NCBI RefSeq assembly: GCF_046614675.1
Contig: NZ_JBKKJT010000005.1
Coordinates: forward strand, 248,001 to 312,000
DNA length: 64,000 nucleotides
Reading direction: 5' to 3'
DNA from: Chryseobacterium cupriresistens
GTDB lineage: Bacteria > Bacteroidota > Bacteroidia > Flavobacteriales > Weeksellaceae
The notes beneath the pieces are model-generated. The model had not been told where the DNA came from, made no database searches, and was given only the letters and a program-made list of their open reading frames with translations. The first letter of the stretch is position 1. Every line of letters begins with the position of its first letter. A program made the translations under genes and the position numbers. Below are positions 17,548 to 26,712 of this stretch, piece by piece.

Positions 17548-19956
17548 ATGAGAAAAAAATCCTTTTTTATTCCCTTAATGGCCCTGATGCTTCAGTCAGC
17601 TCCGGCACTCAAAGCACAGCAGCTTGATCCTTTGGGAGTCTGCTATGTAGAAGTGAACAACAATAATATGCTGAATGCAGGTTCCTATACTTTACAGAAT
17701 ACCAACAGACAGCTTTTTGATGTAGCCATTATTTTTGCAGCCAATATCAACTATGATGTTTCTAAAAACCGTGCTTATATCTCAAACAATAACAACGTTA
17801 CCAAAGTTCTGAATGATGTCAATACCTATGTAAAACCTTTACAGCAAAAAGGAATAAAAGTATTACTGGATCTTTTAGGAAACCACCAGGGAGCTGGAAT
17901 TTCCAATTTCCCTAACCGTGAAGCGGCTAAAGATTTTGCCTTACAGGTGGCTCACACTGTTTACACCTACGGACTGGATGGAGTAGACCTTGATGATGAA
18001 TACGCAGGATACGGAAATAACGGCACAGGACAGCCTAATAACAGCTCTTTTGTTATGTTATTACAGGAATTGAAAGCCGCAATGCCCGATAAACTGATTA
18101 CATTCTATTACTACGGTCCGGCTACAACCAGACAAACGTATAATGGAGATTTAGCAGGAAATTATATCAATTACACCTGGAATGCCATGTACAGTACGTA
18201 CAATGCTCCGGTTGTTCCGCCTCTTGATAAATCCAAAATTTCTGCAGCTGCAACGTGGATACAAAACTCGAATCCAAGTTCAACTTCTGCCACTACATTG
18301 GCAAGCTTAGCGACCAGTACAAAGAATGATCAATACGGCGTGTTTATGTGGTACGATCTGCCGGGAACCAATGTAGCCAGTTACCTGAGTACAGGATCCA
18401 ATATTCTTTATAATGAAAATACACTTTTAAGCGGTCAATTATATTCATGGTCACAGGGACAGGCTTGTGATCCTCCATTGGGGCTTGATGTCTCCAACGT
18501 GACAGGAACTTCAGCTCAACTGAACTGGACTTCCAATGCATCTCAGTCTTACAATATTGATTACAAACCTGCCAATTCAACAGTATGGACGAATGTAGCC
18601 AGCAATTATTCTGGAAATAATATTGTCATCAGCAACCTTACCCTGAATACCAATTACGATTGGAGAATCCAGTCTAACTGCTCAACGACATTAACAAGTA
18701 CTTATATTTTTGCACCAAGGTTTAACTCCGGAAGTGGCTGCACTACGCCATCAGGATTGACTTCCGGAAGTTTCCTTGGTAATACTACCCAACTGTCATG
18801 GGATGCAGGCAACGCCACTTCATATACACTGCAATATAAAACGACTTCAGCAACAACCTGGTCTGAAATTCCAAATATTACCACCAATTCTTACTCATTA
18901 CAAAACCTGACACCTAACACAAGTTATGTATGGAAAGTACAGGCTTCATGTGCCGGAGGAACTACAAGTACTTATTCAGGAGAAGGATCATTCAACAGTG
19001 GTTTCGCTCCGGTTACAAGTCCGGGTGCAAGATCTCTTGCTTTCAACGGAAGCACGCATTATCTTAACGCAGGACAATTTAACCTGAGTGGAAACGCGGT
19101 GACCTTTGAAGGTTGGGTAAAAGTAAACTCATTTAAATCTGCTTTCCCTTACATCTCATCGGTAATGGGCGTTGAAGTAGGAGATAATAACTCGGCGATG
19201 CTTCGTTTCGGAGACGGAAACCTTGCGAATAATAAGCTGCAGTTTATATTAAGTTTTGGTTCGTCACAGGTGAAATTGAATACGAATACTTCATTCAACA
19301 CCAATACATGGTATCATATAGCAGCTACTTATGATGGAACAGCCATGAAAATTTATGTCAATGGTAATCTTGATGCTACTTTTGCAGTAACGGGTAACTT
19401 TACGGCAAACGGAATTCTTTATCTGGGAAGAAACTATGACAATTCCCGTACACTCAATGGCTTTCTTGATGAATTCAGAGTTTGGAAAAAGGCATTAACA
19501 CCACAGGAAATTTTAAGTAACAGCTGTAATGTTCTTGCCAATTCTACAGGTCTTGAAGCGAACTGGAAAATGGATGAAGGAAGTGGAATGGGAGCTTTGG
19601 ATGCTACGGCCAACACTCATTTTGCAACCCTGATCAATATGACAGATGCCAACTGGAGAACAGATGTTGCCTGTGCTTCTAATCTTGCAGTGAAAGATGT
19701 TGAATCTGTGAAAGACAACAGCGCAGTCTATCCGAACCCTGTGAAACGAGGAAATGATCTTCACTTTGCTATCAGTGACAACTCTGCAAGTGAAGTGGCA
19801 TTGTATGATGCTTCAGGAAAATTGATCAAAAAACAGAATATTAATCAAAATAATAATGCAGTCAATACGCAGGATTTAATCAGTGGTACTTATATTTACA
19901 AGATTACATCTGCGAACAGTAAAGTAATATCAACCGGTAAAATTATTGTGAAGTAA
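17548..19956 (+). CDS. GH18 endo-beta-N-acetylglucosaminidase paralogue with two FN3 domains, LamG and T9SS tail
   Basis: This 802-residue secreted paralogue of the preceding gene aligns residue by residue through the catalytic domain. The acid motif falls at the same positions (D144, D147, D149, E151 in YGLDGVDLDDEY). It differs by an extra fibronectin type III domain (about 394-480, after the first at about 305-390), then LamG (about 490-690) and a T9SS sorting domain (about 725-802, VYPNPVKRG). The pair looks like a local tandem duplication followed by divergence, possibly for different N-glycan types. Terminators flank it on both sides. Confidence 0.92.
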   Translation: MRKKSFFIPLMALMLQSAPALKAQQLDPLGVCYVEVNNNNMLNAGSYTLQNTNRQLFDVAIIFAANINYDVSKNRAYISNNNNVTKVLNDVNTYVKPLQQKGIKVLLDLLGNHQGAGISNFPNREAAKDFALQVAHTVYTYGLDGVDLDDEYAGYGNNGTGQPNNSSFVMLLQELKAAMPDKLITFYYYGPATTRQTYNGDLAGNYINYTWNAMYSTYNAPVVPPLDKSKISAAATWIQNSNPSSTSATTLASLATSTKNDQYGVFMWYDLPGTNVASYLSTGSNILYNENTLLSGQLYSWSQGQACDPPLGLDVSNVTGTSAQLNWTSNASQSYNIDYKPANSTVWTNVASNYSGNNIVISNLTLNTNYDWRIQSNCSTTLTSTYIFAPRFNSGSGCTTPSGLTSGSFLGNTTQLSWDAGNATSYTLQYKTTSATTWSEIPNITTNSYSLQNLTPNTSYVWKVQASCAGGTTSTYSGEGSFNSGFAPVTSPGARSLAFNGSTHYLNAGQFNLSGNAVTFEGWVKVNSFKSAFPYISSVMGVEVGDNNSAMLRFGDGNLANNKLQFILSFGSSQVKLNTNTSFNTNTWYHIAATYDGTAMKIYVNGNLDATFAVTGNFTANGILYLGRNYDNSRTLNGFLDEFRVWKKALTPQEILSNSCNVLANSTGLEANWKMDEGSGMGALDATANTHFATLINMTDANWRTDVACASNLAVKDVESVKDNSAVYPNPVKRGNDLHFAISDNSASEVALYDASGKLIKKQNINQNNNAVNTQDLISGTYIYKITSANSKVISTGKIIVK

Positions 19957-20012
19957 AATTCAGATAATGAAATAGTTATCGGAACTAATAAAATAGCGTC
20001 TGAAATACAAAG

Positions 20013-20050
20013 CAGACAGACAGAAGTGTACTTCTGTTTGTCTGTTTTTT
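20013..20050 (+). terminator. Intrinsic terminator after the second GH18 gene
   Basis: The arms 20013-20026 and 20031-20044 (CAGACAGACAGAAG / CTTCTGTTTGTCTG) pair at 13 of 14 positions around a 4-base loop, then six T follow. It separates the extracellular glycosidases from the kinase-GH92-isomerase group. Confidence 0.85.
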
Positions 20051-20088
20051 CAGTCACAGGAAGGACCTTGAATTTAAAATAAAAAATA

Positions 20089-20949
20089 ATGCAGAATATA
20101 GTAGGAATTGATATCGGAGGGTCGCACATTACGCTGGCTCAGGTAGATCCGGAAAAACGTGAAATCATTTCATCCACCTATGTAAGAGAACATGTAGATG
20201 CTTTCGAAAACAGAGAAGTTATTTTCAAAGCTTGGATTTCAGCCATTAATAAGGTGGCTCATGATCTGGTAAAAGAAGATCTTTTAATCGGTATCGCAAT
20301 GCCGGGACCTTTCGATTATGAAAATGGAATATCTCTTATGCGGCAGGGAAAATTTATTGATATCTATCAGGTCAATATTAAAGAAGAACTGGCAAAAAGG
20401 CTGGCCATTTCTCAGAAGCAGATTCATTTTGTAAATGATGCGGCTGCGTTTATGGAAGGAGAAGTATTCGGAGGATGTGCCCAAGGTTTCAACAGTGCTT
20501 TTGGAGTGACTCTTGGAACAGGATTGGGAACTACTTTCTTCAATGGAAAATTTGCTGCCGATGAAGATTTATGGGATTCTCCCTTCAGAGATTCCATCAG
20601 TGAAGACTATCTGGCGACACGCTGGTTTGTGAATCATTATAAAGAACTGACCGGAGAAGAAATCTCAGGAACGAAAGATCTTCTGGATAAACCTACAGAG
20701 ATACAGACTCAAATGTTTAACGATTATGCAGACTCCTTTTCTGAGTTTATTGTCAGATATGTAGATCATTACAAACCGGAAGTTTTAGTTATAGGAGGAA
20801 ATATTGCCAAGGCTTATCCTCATTTTGAGCAAAGATTTATTCAGAACTTAACCAAGAATAATATTAACTTGCAGGTTAAAATTTCTGCTATATTTGAAGA
20901 TGCGGCCATTCTTGGAGCTGCCAGCTATACATTAAAAAAGCGTATATAA
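20089..20949 (+). CDS. ROK family sugar kinase, probable mannose or hexose kinase
   Basis: This 286-residue cytoplasmic kinase has the ATP phosphate-binding start NIVGIDIGGSHITLAQV, the sugar-site region IGIAMPGPFDYENG with FVNDAAAFMEGEVFGG (about 111-126), and GVTLGTGLGTTFFNG. The zinc-binding CxCGxxGCxE motif of many ROK kinases is absent. It sits before a GH92 alpha-mannosidase and a cupin resembling type II mannose-6-phosphate isomerase. That context argues for phosphorylation of free mannose to mannose-6-phosphate, though glucose or GlcNAc kinase activity is possible. It lies 38 bases after a terminator, so it may have its own promoter, but no clear -7 box is seen. Confidence 0.88.
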   Translation: MQNIVGIDIGGSHITLAQVDPEKREIISSTYVREHVDAFENREVIFKAWISAINKVAHDLVKEDLLIGIAMPGPFDYENGISLMRQGKFIDIYQVNIKEELAKRLAISQKQIHFVNDAAAFMEGEVFGGCAQGFNSAFGVTLGTGLGTTFFNGKFAADEDLWDSPFRDSISEDYLATRWFVNHYKELTGEEISGTKDLLDKPTEIQTQMFNDYADSFSEFIVRYVDHYKPEVLVIGGNIAKAYPHFEQRFIQNLTKNNINLQVKISAIFEDAAILGAASYTLKKRI

Positions 20950-20970
20950 ATTAACAAACGAAAAGATACA

Positions 20971-23253
20971 ATGAAGTTTATATTTTCTACTTGCTTACTG
21001 TTATTACAGGCCTGGGCTTTAGGTCAGAATGTATCTCCCGTAGACTATGTGAATCCTTTGATGGGAACCCAATCCAAACCTTCATTATCCAATGGAAATA
21101 CCTATCCGGCAGTCGGACTTCCCTGGGGAATGAATATCTGGACACCACAGACCGGTAAAATGGGCGACGGATGGGCCTATACCTACGATGCAGATAAAAT
21201 AAAAGGATTTAAACAGACTCACCAACCCTCTCCATGGATGAACGATTATGGCGCATTTGCCATCATGCCGGGAGTTGGAAAAGTGAAGTTTAAAGAAGAC
21301 GAAAGAGCAAGCTGGTTCAGCCATAAAGCTGAGGTTACCACACCTTATTTCTATAGCGTTTATCTTGCTGACATCAATGTCACAACAGAATTTACGCCTA
21401 CAGAACGAGCTTCTTATTTTAAATTTGATTTTCCAAAGACAGACAGTGCTTACGTAGTGGTTGATGCTCTGAACAAAGGTTCTTATATCAAAATTTTACC
21501 GAAAGAAAGAAAAATCCTGGGATATACCACGAGATATTCTACCGGGAAGTATGATAATTTTAAAAACTACTTTGTCATTCAGTTTGATAAAGATTTTGAA
21601 CTCACAAAAACCTGGAAAGACAATAAACTGGTGAATGATCAGTTAGAAATTACCAGTGATCATACAGGTGCTGTAGTAGGGTTTAAGCTTAAAAATAAAG
21701 AAACGGTGTATGCAAAAGTAGCCTCTTCATTCATCAGCTTTGAACAGGCAGAACTGAATCTTAAAAGAGAAATCGGAAACAGAAACTTTGAACAGGTAAA
21801 AACTGATGCTAAAAATATCTGGAACAAGACATTAGGAAAAATAGATGTAAAAGGGGGAACCGATCAGCAGATGAGAACCTTTTATTCCTCTTTATACAGA
21901 ACTTTATTCTTCCCGCAGAAACTATATGAAGTGGACGCTCAGAATAAAATAAAACACTGGAGCCCTTACAACGGGAAAATTGTTGACGGAAGAATGTTTG
22001 CAGGAACCGGTTTCTGGGATACTTTCCGTGCTTTGTACCCTTTCCTGAATCTTGTTTATCCAAGCATCAATGTAGAAATGCAGGAAGGACTGGCCAATGC
22101 TTACAAAGAAGGAGGTTTCTTACCGGAGTGGAGCAGTCCCGGATATTCTGATATTATGATTGGAAACAATTCCGCATCCGTAGTAGCAGATGCTTACATC
22201 AAAGGACTTCGCGGATATGACACAGAAGCGCTGTGGCAGGCTGTAAAACACGGAGCAAACAATGAAGGTCCTATAGAAGCTGTGGGCCGCGCGGGAGTAA
22301 AGTACTATAATGAATTGGGCTATGTTCCTTACGATGTAAAGATCAATGAAAATGCAGCAAGAACATTAGAATACGCTTATGATGATTTTTCAATCTATCA
22401 GTTAGGAAAAGCATTAGGAAGACCTGCTTCAGAAATTGATATTTATAAGAAAAGAGCTTATAATTACAAAAATGTATTTGATAAGGAAACAGGTTTAATG
22501 CGTGGTAAAAATAAAGATGGTAACTTCCAGAAACCTTTCAATCCTTTCAAATGGGGAGATGCTTTTACGGAAGGAAACAGCTGGCATTATACATGGTCGG
22601 TTTTCCAGGACATTGATGGTTTGGCAGAACTGATGGGTGGGAAAAAGAAATTTGAAGCCAAATTAGATGAAGTATTTTCATTGCCTCCGGTTTTTGATGA
22701 CAGTTATTATGGAGGCGTGATCCACGAGATCAGAGAAATGCAGATCATGAATATGGGTCAGTATGCCCACGGAAATCAGCCTATTCAGCACATGATTTAT
22801 CTGTACAACTATGCAGGTGCACCTTACAAAACTCAATATTGGGCGAGACAGGTGATGAATAAATTGTATCATGCCACTCCGGACGGATATTGCGGTGATG
22901 AAGATAACGGACAAACGTCTGCATGGTATATTTTCTCAGCCCTTGGATTTTATCCGGTAACACCGGCGACAGATCAATACGTATTGGGAGCGCCATTATT
23001 TAAAGAAGCTACCATCCATTTGGAGAATGGTAAGAAAATTGAAATAAAGGCTCCGGAAAACAACGCAGAAAATCTATATGTAAAATCACTGAATGTAAAC
23101 CAACAGCCTTATTCCAAAAACTGGCTGAGCCACAAGGAATTGATGAAAGGTGCTGTGTTAGACTTTAAAATGGATAGCAAACCTAATAAAGAAAGAGGTA
23201 CACAGGAAAAAGATTTCCCATATTCAATGTCAAAAGAAGAATCAAATAAATAA
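20971..23253 (+). CDS. GH92 family protein with Gln in place of the catalytic acid
   Basis: This 760-residue exported GH92 enzyme has a signal peptide at 1-18 (QAWALGQ). It keeps the family start VDYVNPLMGTQSKP, the domain contact GRMFAGTGFWDTFRALYPFL, and GDEDNGQTSAWYIFSALGFY. The position of the general acid reads HGNQPIQHMIYLYNYAG, with Gln603 where the other GH92 in this locus has Glu606. As I recall, the same substitution occurs in a GH92 that hydrolyses mannose-phospho-6-mannose, where phosphate is a good leaving group. It may therefore uncap phosphomannan glycans instead of hydrolysing plain mannosides. It lies 21 bases after the ROK kinase. Confidence 0.9.
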   Translation: MKFIFSTCLLLLQAWALGQNVSPVDYVNPLMGTQSKPSLSNGNTYPAVGLPWGMNIWTPQTGKMGDGWAYTYDADKIKGFKQTHQPSPWMNDYGAFAIMPGVGKVKFKEDERASWFSHKAEVTTPYFYSVYLADINVTTEFTPTERASYFKFDFPKTDSAYVVVDALNKGSYIKILPKERKILGYTTRYSTGKYDNFKNYFVIQFDKDFELTKTWKDNKLVNDQLEITSDHTGAVVGFKLKNKETVYAKVASSFISFEQAELNLKREIGNRNFEQVKTDAKNIWNKTLGKIDVKGGTDQQMRTFYSSLYRTLFFPQKLYEVDAQNKIKHWSPYNGKIVDGRMFAGTGFWDTFRALYPFLNLVYPSINVEMQEGLANAYKEGGFLPEWSSPGYSDIMIGNNSASVVADAYIKGLRGYDTEALWQAVKHGANNEGPIEAVGRAGVKYYNELGYVPYDVKINENAARTLEYAYDDFSIYQLGKALGRPASEIDIYKKRAYNYKNVFDKETGLMRGKNKDGNFQKPFNPFKWGDAFTEGNSWHYTWSVFQDIDGLAELMGGKKKFEAKLDEVFSLPPVFDDSYYGGVIHEIREMQIMNMGQYAHGNQPIQHMIYLYNYAGAPYKTQYWARQVMNKLYHATPDGYCGDEDNGQTSAWYIFSALGFYPVTPATDQYVLGAPLFKEATIHLENGKKIEIKAPENNAENLYVKSLNVNQQPYSKNWLSHKELMKGAVLDFKMDSKPNKERGTQEKDFPYSMSKEESNK

Positions 23254-23277
23254 TTTTTAAATTAAAAATATAGCTGC

Positions 23278-23775
23278 ATGAGTACAGAAAAAAAAGAAAT
23301 ATTCGAGAGAGTAGAGAATATGCTGCAGACACAAGGTTTTACTATTGCTGCAAAAGATGATACAAGACCATGGGGAGGATTTTTTGTGATTGATGAAACA
23401 CAGGCACAGGATTTTGCCAACCAGTATTTTGACGGGATTGATGTAGACAGCCTGAGAATAGGAGGGAAGCTAAGCCCTAAAATTCTTATCGTGGCTCCGG
23501 AAGCAAGATTAAGCTGGCAGTATCACCACAGAAGAGCCGAAATCTGGCAGGTAGTAGAAGGAACTGTAGGCATCAAAAGAAGCAATACCGATGAAGAGGG
23601 AGAATTGAAAGAATATGGTCCGAAAGATCAGGTGAAACTTCAGCAGGGGGAAAGACACAGATTAATTGGTCTTGCAGGCTGGGGAATCGTTGCCGAAATC
23701 TGGCAGCATACCGATGCTTCCAATCCTTCAGATGAAGATGATATCGTAAGAGTACAGGATGACTTTGGAAGATAA
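23278..23775 (+). CDS. Cupin phosphomannose isomerase-like protein (type II PMI domain)
   Basis: This 165-residue cytoplasmic single-domain cupin resembles the C-terminal isomerase domain of ManC/AlgA. The motif LSWQYHHRRAEIWQVVEG holds the metal-binding His pair and Glu, QLQQGERHRLIGL-like residues give the third His, and the end EDDIVRVQDDFGR matches the type II isomerase signature. It would convert mannose-6-phosphate to fructose-6-phosphate. It is the last gene of the PUL, 24 bases after GH92, and ends at a strong terminator. With the ROK kinase it would complete mannose entry to glycolysis. A role on another phospho-sugar cannot be excluded. Confidence 0.82.
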   Translation: MSTEKKEIFERVENMLQTQGFTIAAKDDTRPWGGFFVIDETQAQDFANQYFDGIDVDSLRIGGKLSPKILIVAPEARLSWQYHHRRAEIWQVVEGTVGIKRSNTDEEGELKEYGPKDQVKLQQGERHRLIGLAGWGIVAEIWQHTDASNPSDEDDIVRVQDDFGR

Positions 23776-23783
23776 ATAAAAAG

Positions 23784-23810
23784 AATCCGCTTCATTGAAG
23801 CGGATTTTTT
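23784..23810 (+). terminator. Bidirectional terminator at the end of the PUL
   Basis: AATCCGCTTC (23784-23793) pairs perfectly with GAAGCGGATT (23797-23806) around a 3-base loop and runs into a T tract. On the minus strand a T-rich run also follows, so it can serve the convergent TonB receptor gene as well. The remaining bases to 23938 hold only degenerate GGAAGTTGGA-like stretches. Confidence 0.9.
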
Positions 23811-23938
23811 ATTGATAAGGAAGCCTGAGGCTGTAAGAGGGGAGTTACTGGAGGTTTTTAAAGCTGTTGGATTTACTTCGTTATTACCGGTGAATTTTAC
23901 TAGCAGTACTCCAGCTTCATTCCTCCAACTTCCTGCTT

Positions 23939-26644
23939 TTAAAACGTCACATCCAGTCCCAAATAGAAGTTGGCCTTCATAATTGGTGCATATACCATTC
24001 CTCCGTCAAAATAGCTTCCGAAAGGATTTTTAAAATCTACAATCGCATTTTTCTGATAATAAGAAGTCAGGTTTTCTCCTCCTACATAAGCTCTGATTTT
24101 TTTATTGAAATTTCTTGAGATCTGAGCATTAAGAACTGCATATGATTCCGAATAAGTTGGGAGCTGAAATTCTGCCGGATTCGTTGAAGTATCAGGGAGT
24201 CTTTGCTTTCCGACCCAGTTTAAAGTCGTATCAAAACTCCAGAATCCGCCATTATCATTTTTATTGGTTGAATAGGCCAGATTCACAAACCCTCTGTGCT
24301 TCGCCATAAAAGGAACTTCTCTTCTTCCACCGATATAATCAGCCTGCACGTCATAATATTTATAAGCCAATCTTACTTCAAGATTTTTGACAGGCATGAA
24401 ATCCCATTGGGTCTGGAACGAATTCGCAAAAGACTTTCCATCCAGATTATAAAATGTCAGCTGTTGAGGAGATCTGTCCAGATCTACCAATACCTGATCC
24501 TGGAAATCTGTTCTGAAGAAGTCTGCAACAATGCTCGATTTTCTTCCGAATAACTTAAATTCCTGTTGTAAACTCGCTCCATAATTCCATGCGATTTCAG
24601 GTCTTAATCCATAAATATTTCCTCCGTTAGGCAGAATATTAATCGCTCTGTTCGATGCAAAATACTGCTGGCTTTCCGCAAAAACATTTGCAGTTCTGAA
24701 TCCTCTTCCCGCAGAAAGTCTTAAAATAGTCTGAGGCGTGAAGTCATATTTAAAGTTCAATCTTGGCGTAAACTGTGTTCCTGCCAGGTTGTGGAAATCA
24801 ACTCTTGAACCTGCTACTAAAGTATATTTTAAACCAGTTAAAGTATATTCAGCAAAAATGCCCGGCACAATTTCATTTCTTCTCATATCATCCAGCAAAT
24901 ACGTTTCTTTATAACCATCATATAAGAAACTTGCACCAGCCTTGTACTTGTGGTTGGTATTTCCGATGATGCTTTCAAAAATTAAATTGGAATAGTATGT
25001 ATGCTGCTGTCCCGCATAATTTCTCAATCCAAAAAAGCTGTCCTGCTGATGGTAAATATACTGGTTCATCCATCCGATACTCTGGTAAGGTTTTCCTTTA
25101 AAAACATACCCAGTTTTATTCCAGACCTGGAATCTTGAAATATCGATTCCAACCCCATAAAAAGGCTGTTTGTCCTGACCCAGTTTTTTATCAAAACCAA
25201 TTTGTCCTGCCGTTCTTTCATCTCTGATAAAATTAATTCCAAAATGAGACCCGAATCCTGACTTTTCAAGATCATTATAATTAAGCAAATAAGCTGCATT
25301 GATCTGTGTTCCTTTCGGTCTGTCCAGAAAACCATCATCATTCATATCCGTATTTCCAAATGTTCCGTTGCCGTGAAGAAGAAAGGTTTGCGACCATTTA
25401 TCGTTGATAGGAGAAACATTGGTGATATTGATTTCCGCTCTTCCATTGAAGTCAGAAAAAAGGTTCAGTGATGTTTCAGGCGTCTTGGCATTTTTTAAAA
25501 GCTCAGTATTGATTTGTCCTGTGATACTTTCATAACCGTTTGTTACGGTACTTCCTCCTTTGGTAAGCTGAATACTTTCAATCCATCTTCCCGGGATAAA
25601 ATTTAAGCCATAGGCAGAAGCCAGACCTCTGATCTCAGGTAGCTGTTCTTTTGTCAAACTCGTGTATTTCTGATCCAACCCAAGCATTTTCAACTGTTTT
25701 GTTCCCGTAACTGCATTGCTGAAAGAAACATCTACCGTTGCATTGGTTTCGAAGCTTTCAGACAGATTACAGCAAGCTGCCTTTAACAGCTCTTTTTTAT
25801 CAATATTAAAAACAAGTCCGGCTTCTTTCTTACTTAAAGCTGTTGCTGCCTTAGAACCCGTTACCACAACACCATCAATACTTTTTTCGTGCTGGGAATG
25901 ATCTTCTTTATCAGATGAAGTCTCATTGTCTTTACGATCTTCATGTTTTGTTTCTTCTTCGTAATGCATTTTTGGATTGGGTTCACCAAAAGTAAAATTC
26001 CTGTCATATAGGCAGCATCCCGGAAGACTATTGTAAACAGCATCTGAAGCCTTATATTTTTCATTATCATGTCCTGCATCAGCAGTAGCCTTTAAAATCT
26101 TATCTGATGAAGTTTTTGAAGGATCAAAATGTAAAGTAACCGTTTGCTTTTCAGCATTCCATTCTGCAGTATCGGCACCGGCATCTTTGGATGCTTTTTC
26201 AATTCTGGCTTTACATGAAGCACAGTTTCCTCTTACGTAGAATTCATTTTCTTTTTTAGGGGAAATAGTAGCATCTGCATGGTGCTTATGATGGGTTTCT
26301 GTCTGGGAAGGCTGCAGATCTCTGTCGTAATGACAGCATCCCGGAAGTCCTTCATAGGTTGTATCAGAAGCTTTGAATTTCTCATTGTCATGTCCTACTT
26401 CTGCTACCTTTTTCAGAATATCATCAGAAGATACCTTATCTGTTTCTAGGGTTAGTGTTTGAAAATCAACAGAGTAAACGGCTGTTTTGGCACCCGCTTT
26501 TTTTGCTGCACTTTCAATTCTTGTTTTGCACATTTCACAGTTCCCTTTTACCTTGAACTGATTTTTTGAAAGTGTCTGAGCAGATATATATTGTGTAAAT
26601 AGGAATAATGCACCAAGTATGAACCTGGAAATATATAATTTCAT
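23939..26644 (-). CDS. TonB-dependent receptor with two N-terminal heavy-metal-associated domains
   Basis: This 901-residue outer-membrane receptor probably moves or senses a metal such as copper or zinc. After the signal peptide (1-22) come two HMA-like domains in tandem (about 28-108 and 135-215). Each has a CxxC (C36/C39 and C141/C144) and ends in a repeated LPGCCxYDR motif. Both are separated from the plug by His- and Asp-rich linkers (THHKHHAD; HEDRKDNETSSDKEDHSQHEK). The plug begins near SIDGVVVTGSK and contains another Cys pair in KAACCNLSESFETN. The barrel ends NFYLGLDVTF. Small Cys- and His-rich exported proteins lie upstream. The identity of the metal is inference. Confidence 0.92.
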   Translation of the reverse strand: MKLYISRFILGALFLFTQYISAQTLSKNQFKVKGNCEMCKTRIESAAKKAGAKTAVYSVDFQTLTLETDKVSSDDILKKVAEVGHDNEKFKASDTTYEGLPGCCHYDRDLQPSQTETHHKHHADATISPKKENEFYVRGNCASCKARIEKASKDAGADTAEWNAEKQTVTLHFDPSKTSSDKILKATADAGHDNEKYKASDAVYNSLPGCCLYDRNFTFGEPNPKMHYEEETKHEDRKDNETSSDKEDHSQHEKSIDGVVVTGSKAATALSKKEAGLVFNIDKKELLKAACCNLSESFETNATVDVSFSNAVTGTKQLKMLGLDQKYTSLTKEQLPEIRGLASAYGLNFIPGRWIESIQLTKGGSTVTNGYESITGQINTELLKNAKTPETSLNLFSDFNGRAEINITNVSPINDKWSQTFLLHGNGTFGNTDMNDDGFLDRPKGTQINAAYLLNYNDLEKSGFGSHFGINFIRDERTAGQIGFDKKLGQDKQPFYGVGIDISRFQVWNKTGYVFKGKPYQSIGWMNQYIYHQQDSFFGLRNYAGQQHTYYSNLIFESIIGNTNHKYKAGASFLYDGYKETYLLDDMRRNEIVPGIFAEYTLTGLKYTLVAGSRVDFHNLAGTQFTPRLNFKYDFTPQTILRLSAGRGFRTANVFAESQQYFASNRAINILPNGGNIYGLRPEIAWNYGASLQQEFKLFGRKSSIVADFFRTDFQDQVLVDLDRSPQQLTFYNLDGKSFANSFQTQWDFMPVKNLEVRLAYKYYDVQADYIGGRREVPFMAKHRGFVNLAYSTNKNDNGGFWSFDTTLNWVGKQRLPDTSTNPAEFQLPTYSESYAVLNAQISRNFNKKIRAYVGGENLTSYYQKNAIVDFKNPFGSYFDGGMVYAPIMKANFYLGLDVTF

Positions 26645-26667
26645 TTTGTTTAAAGTTTTAATTAATT

Positions 26668-26699
26668 AAAAAAACAGTTCATTATAAGGCATAATGAAC
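26668..26699 (-). terminator. Terminator or attenuator ahead of the HMA receptor
   Basis: On the minus strand GTTCATTAT pairs perfectly with ATAATGAAC (26677-26699, 5-base loop) and is followed by seven T (26668-26674). It lies between the HYC_CC_PP-like gene and the receptor start at 26644. It could end the upstream transcript or attenuate receptor expression. Confidence 0.75.
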
Positions 26700-26712
26700 C
26701 CATGCTATTTAA

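Noticed and set aside
23811..23938. Degenerate GGAAGTTGGAGG-like stretches between convergent genes as a repeat family
   Set aside because: The copies are too diverged to define a unit or pairing within this window.
24296..24553. Plus-strand open frames inside the HMA receptor gene
   Set aside because: They lie wholly within a well-supported gene on the other strand and show no family features.
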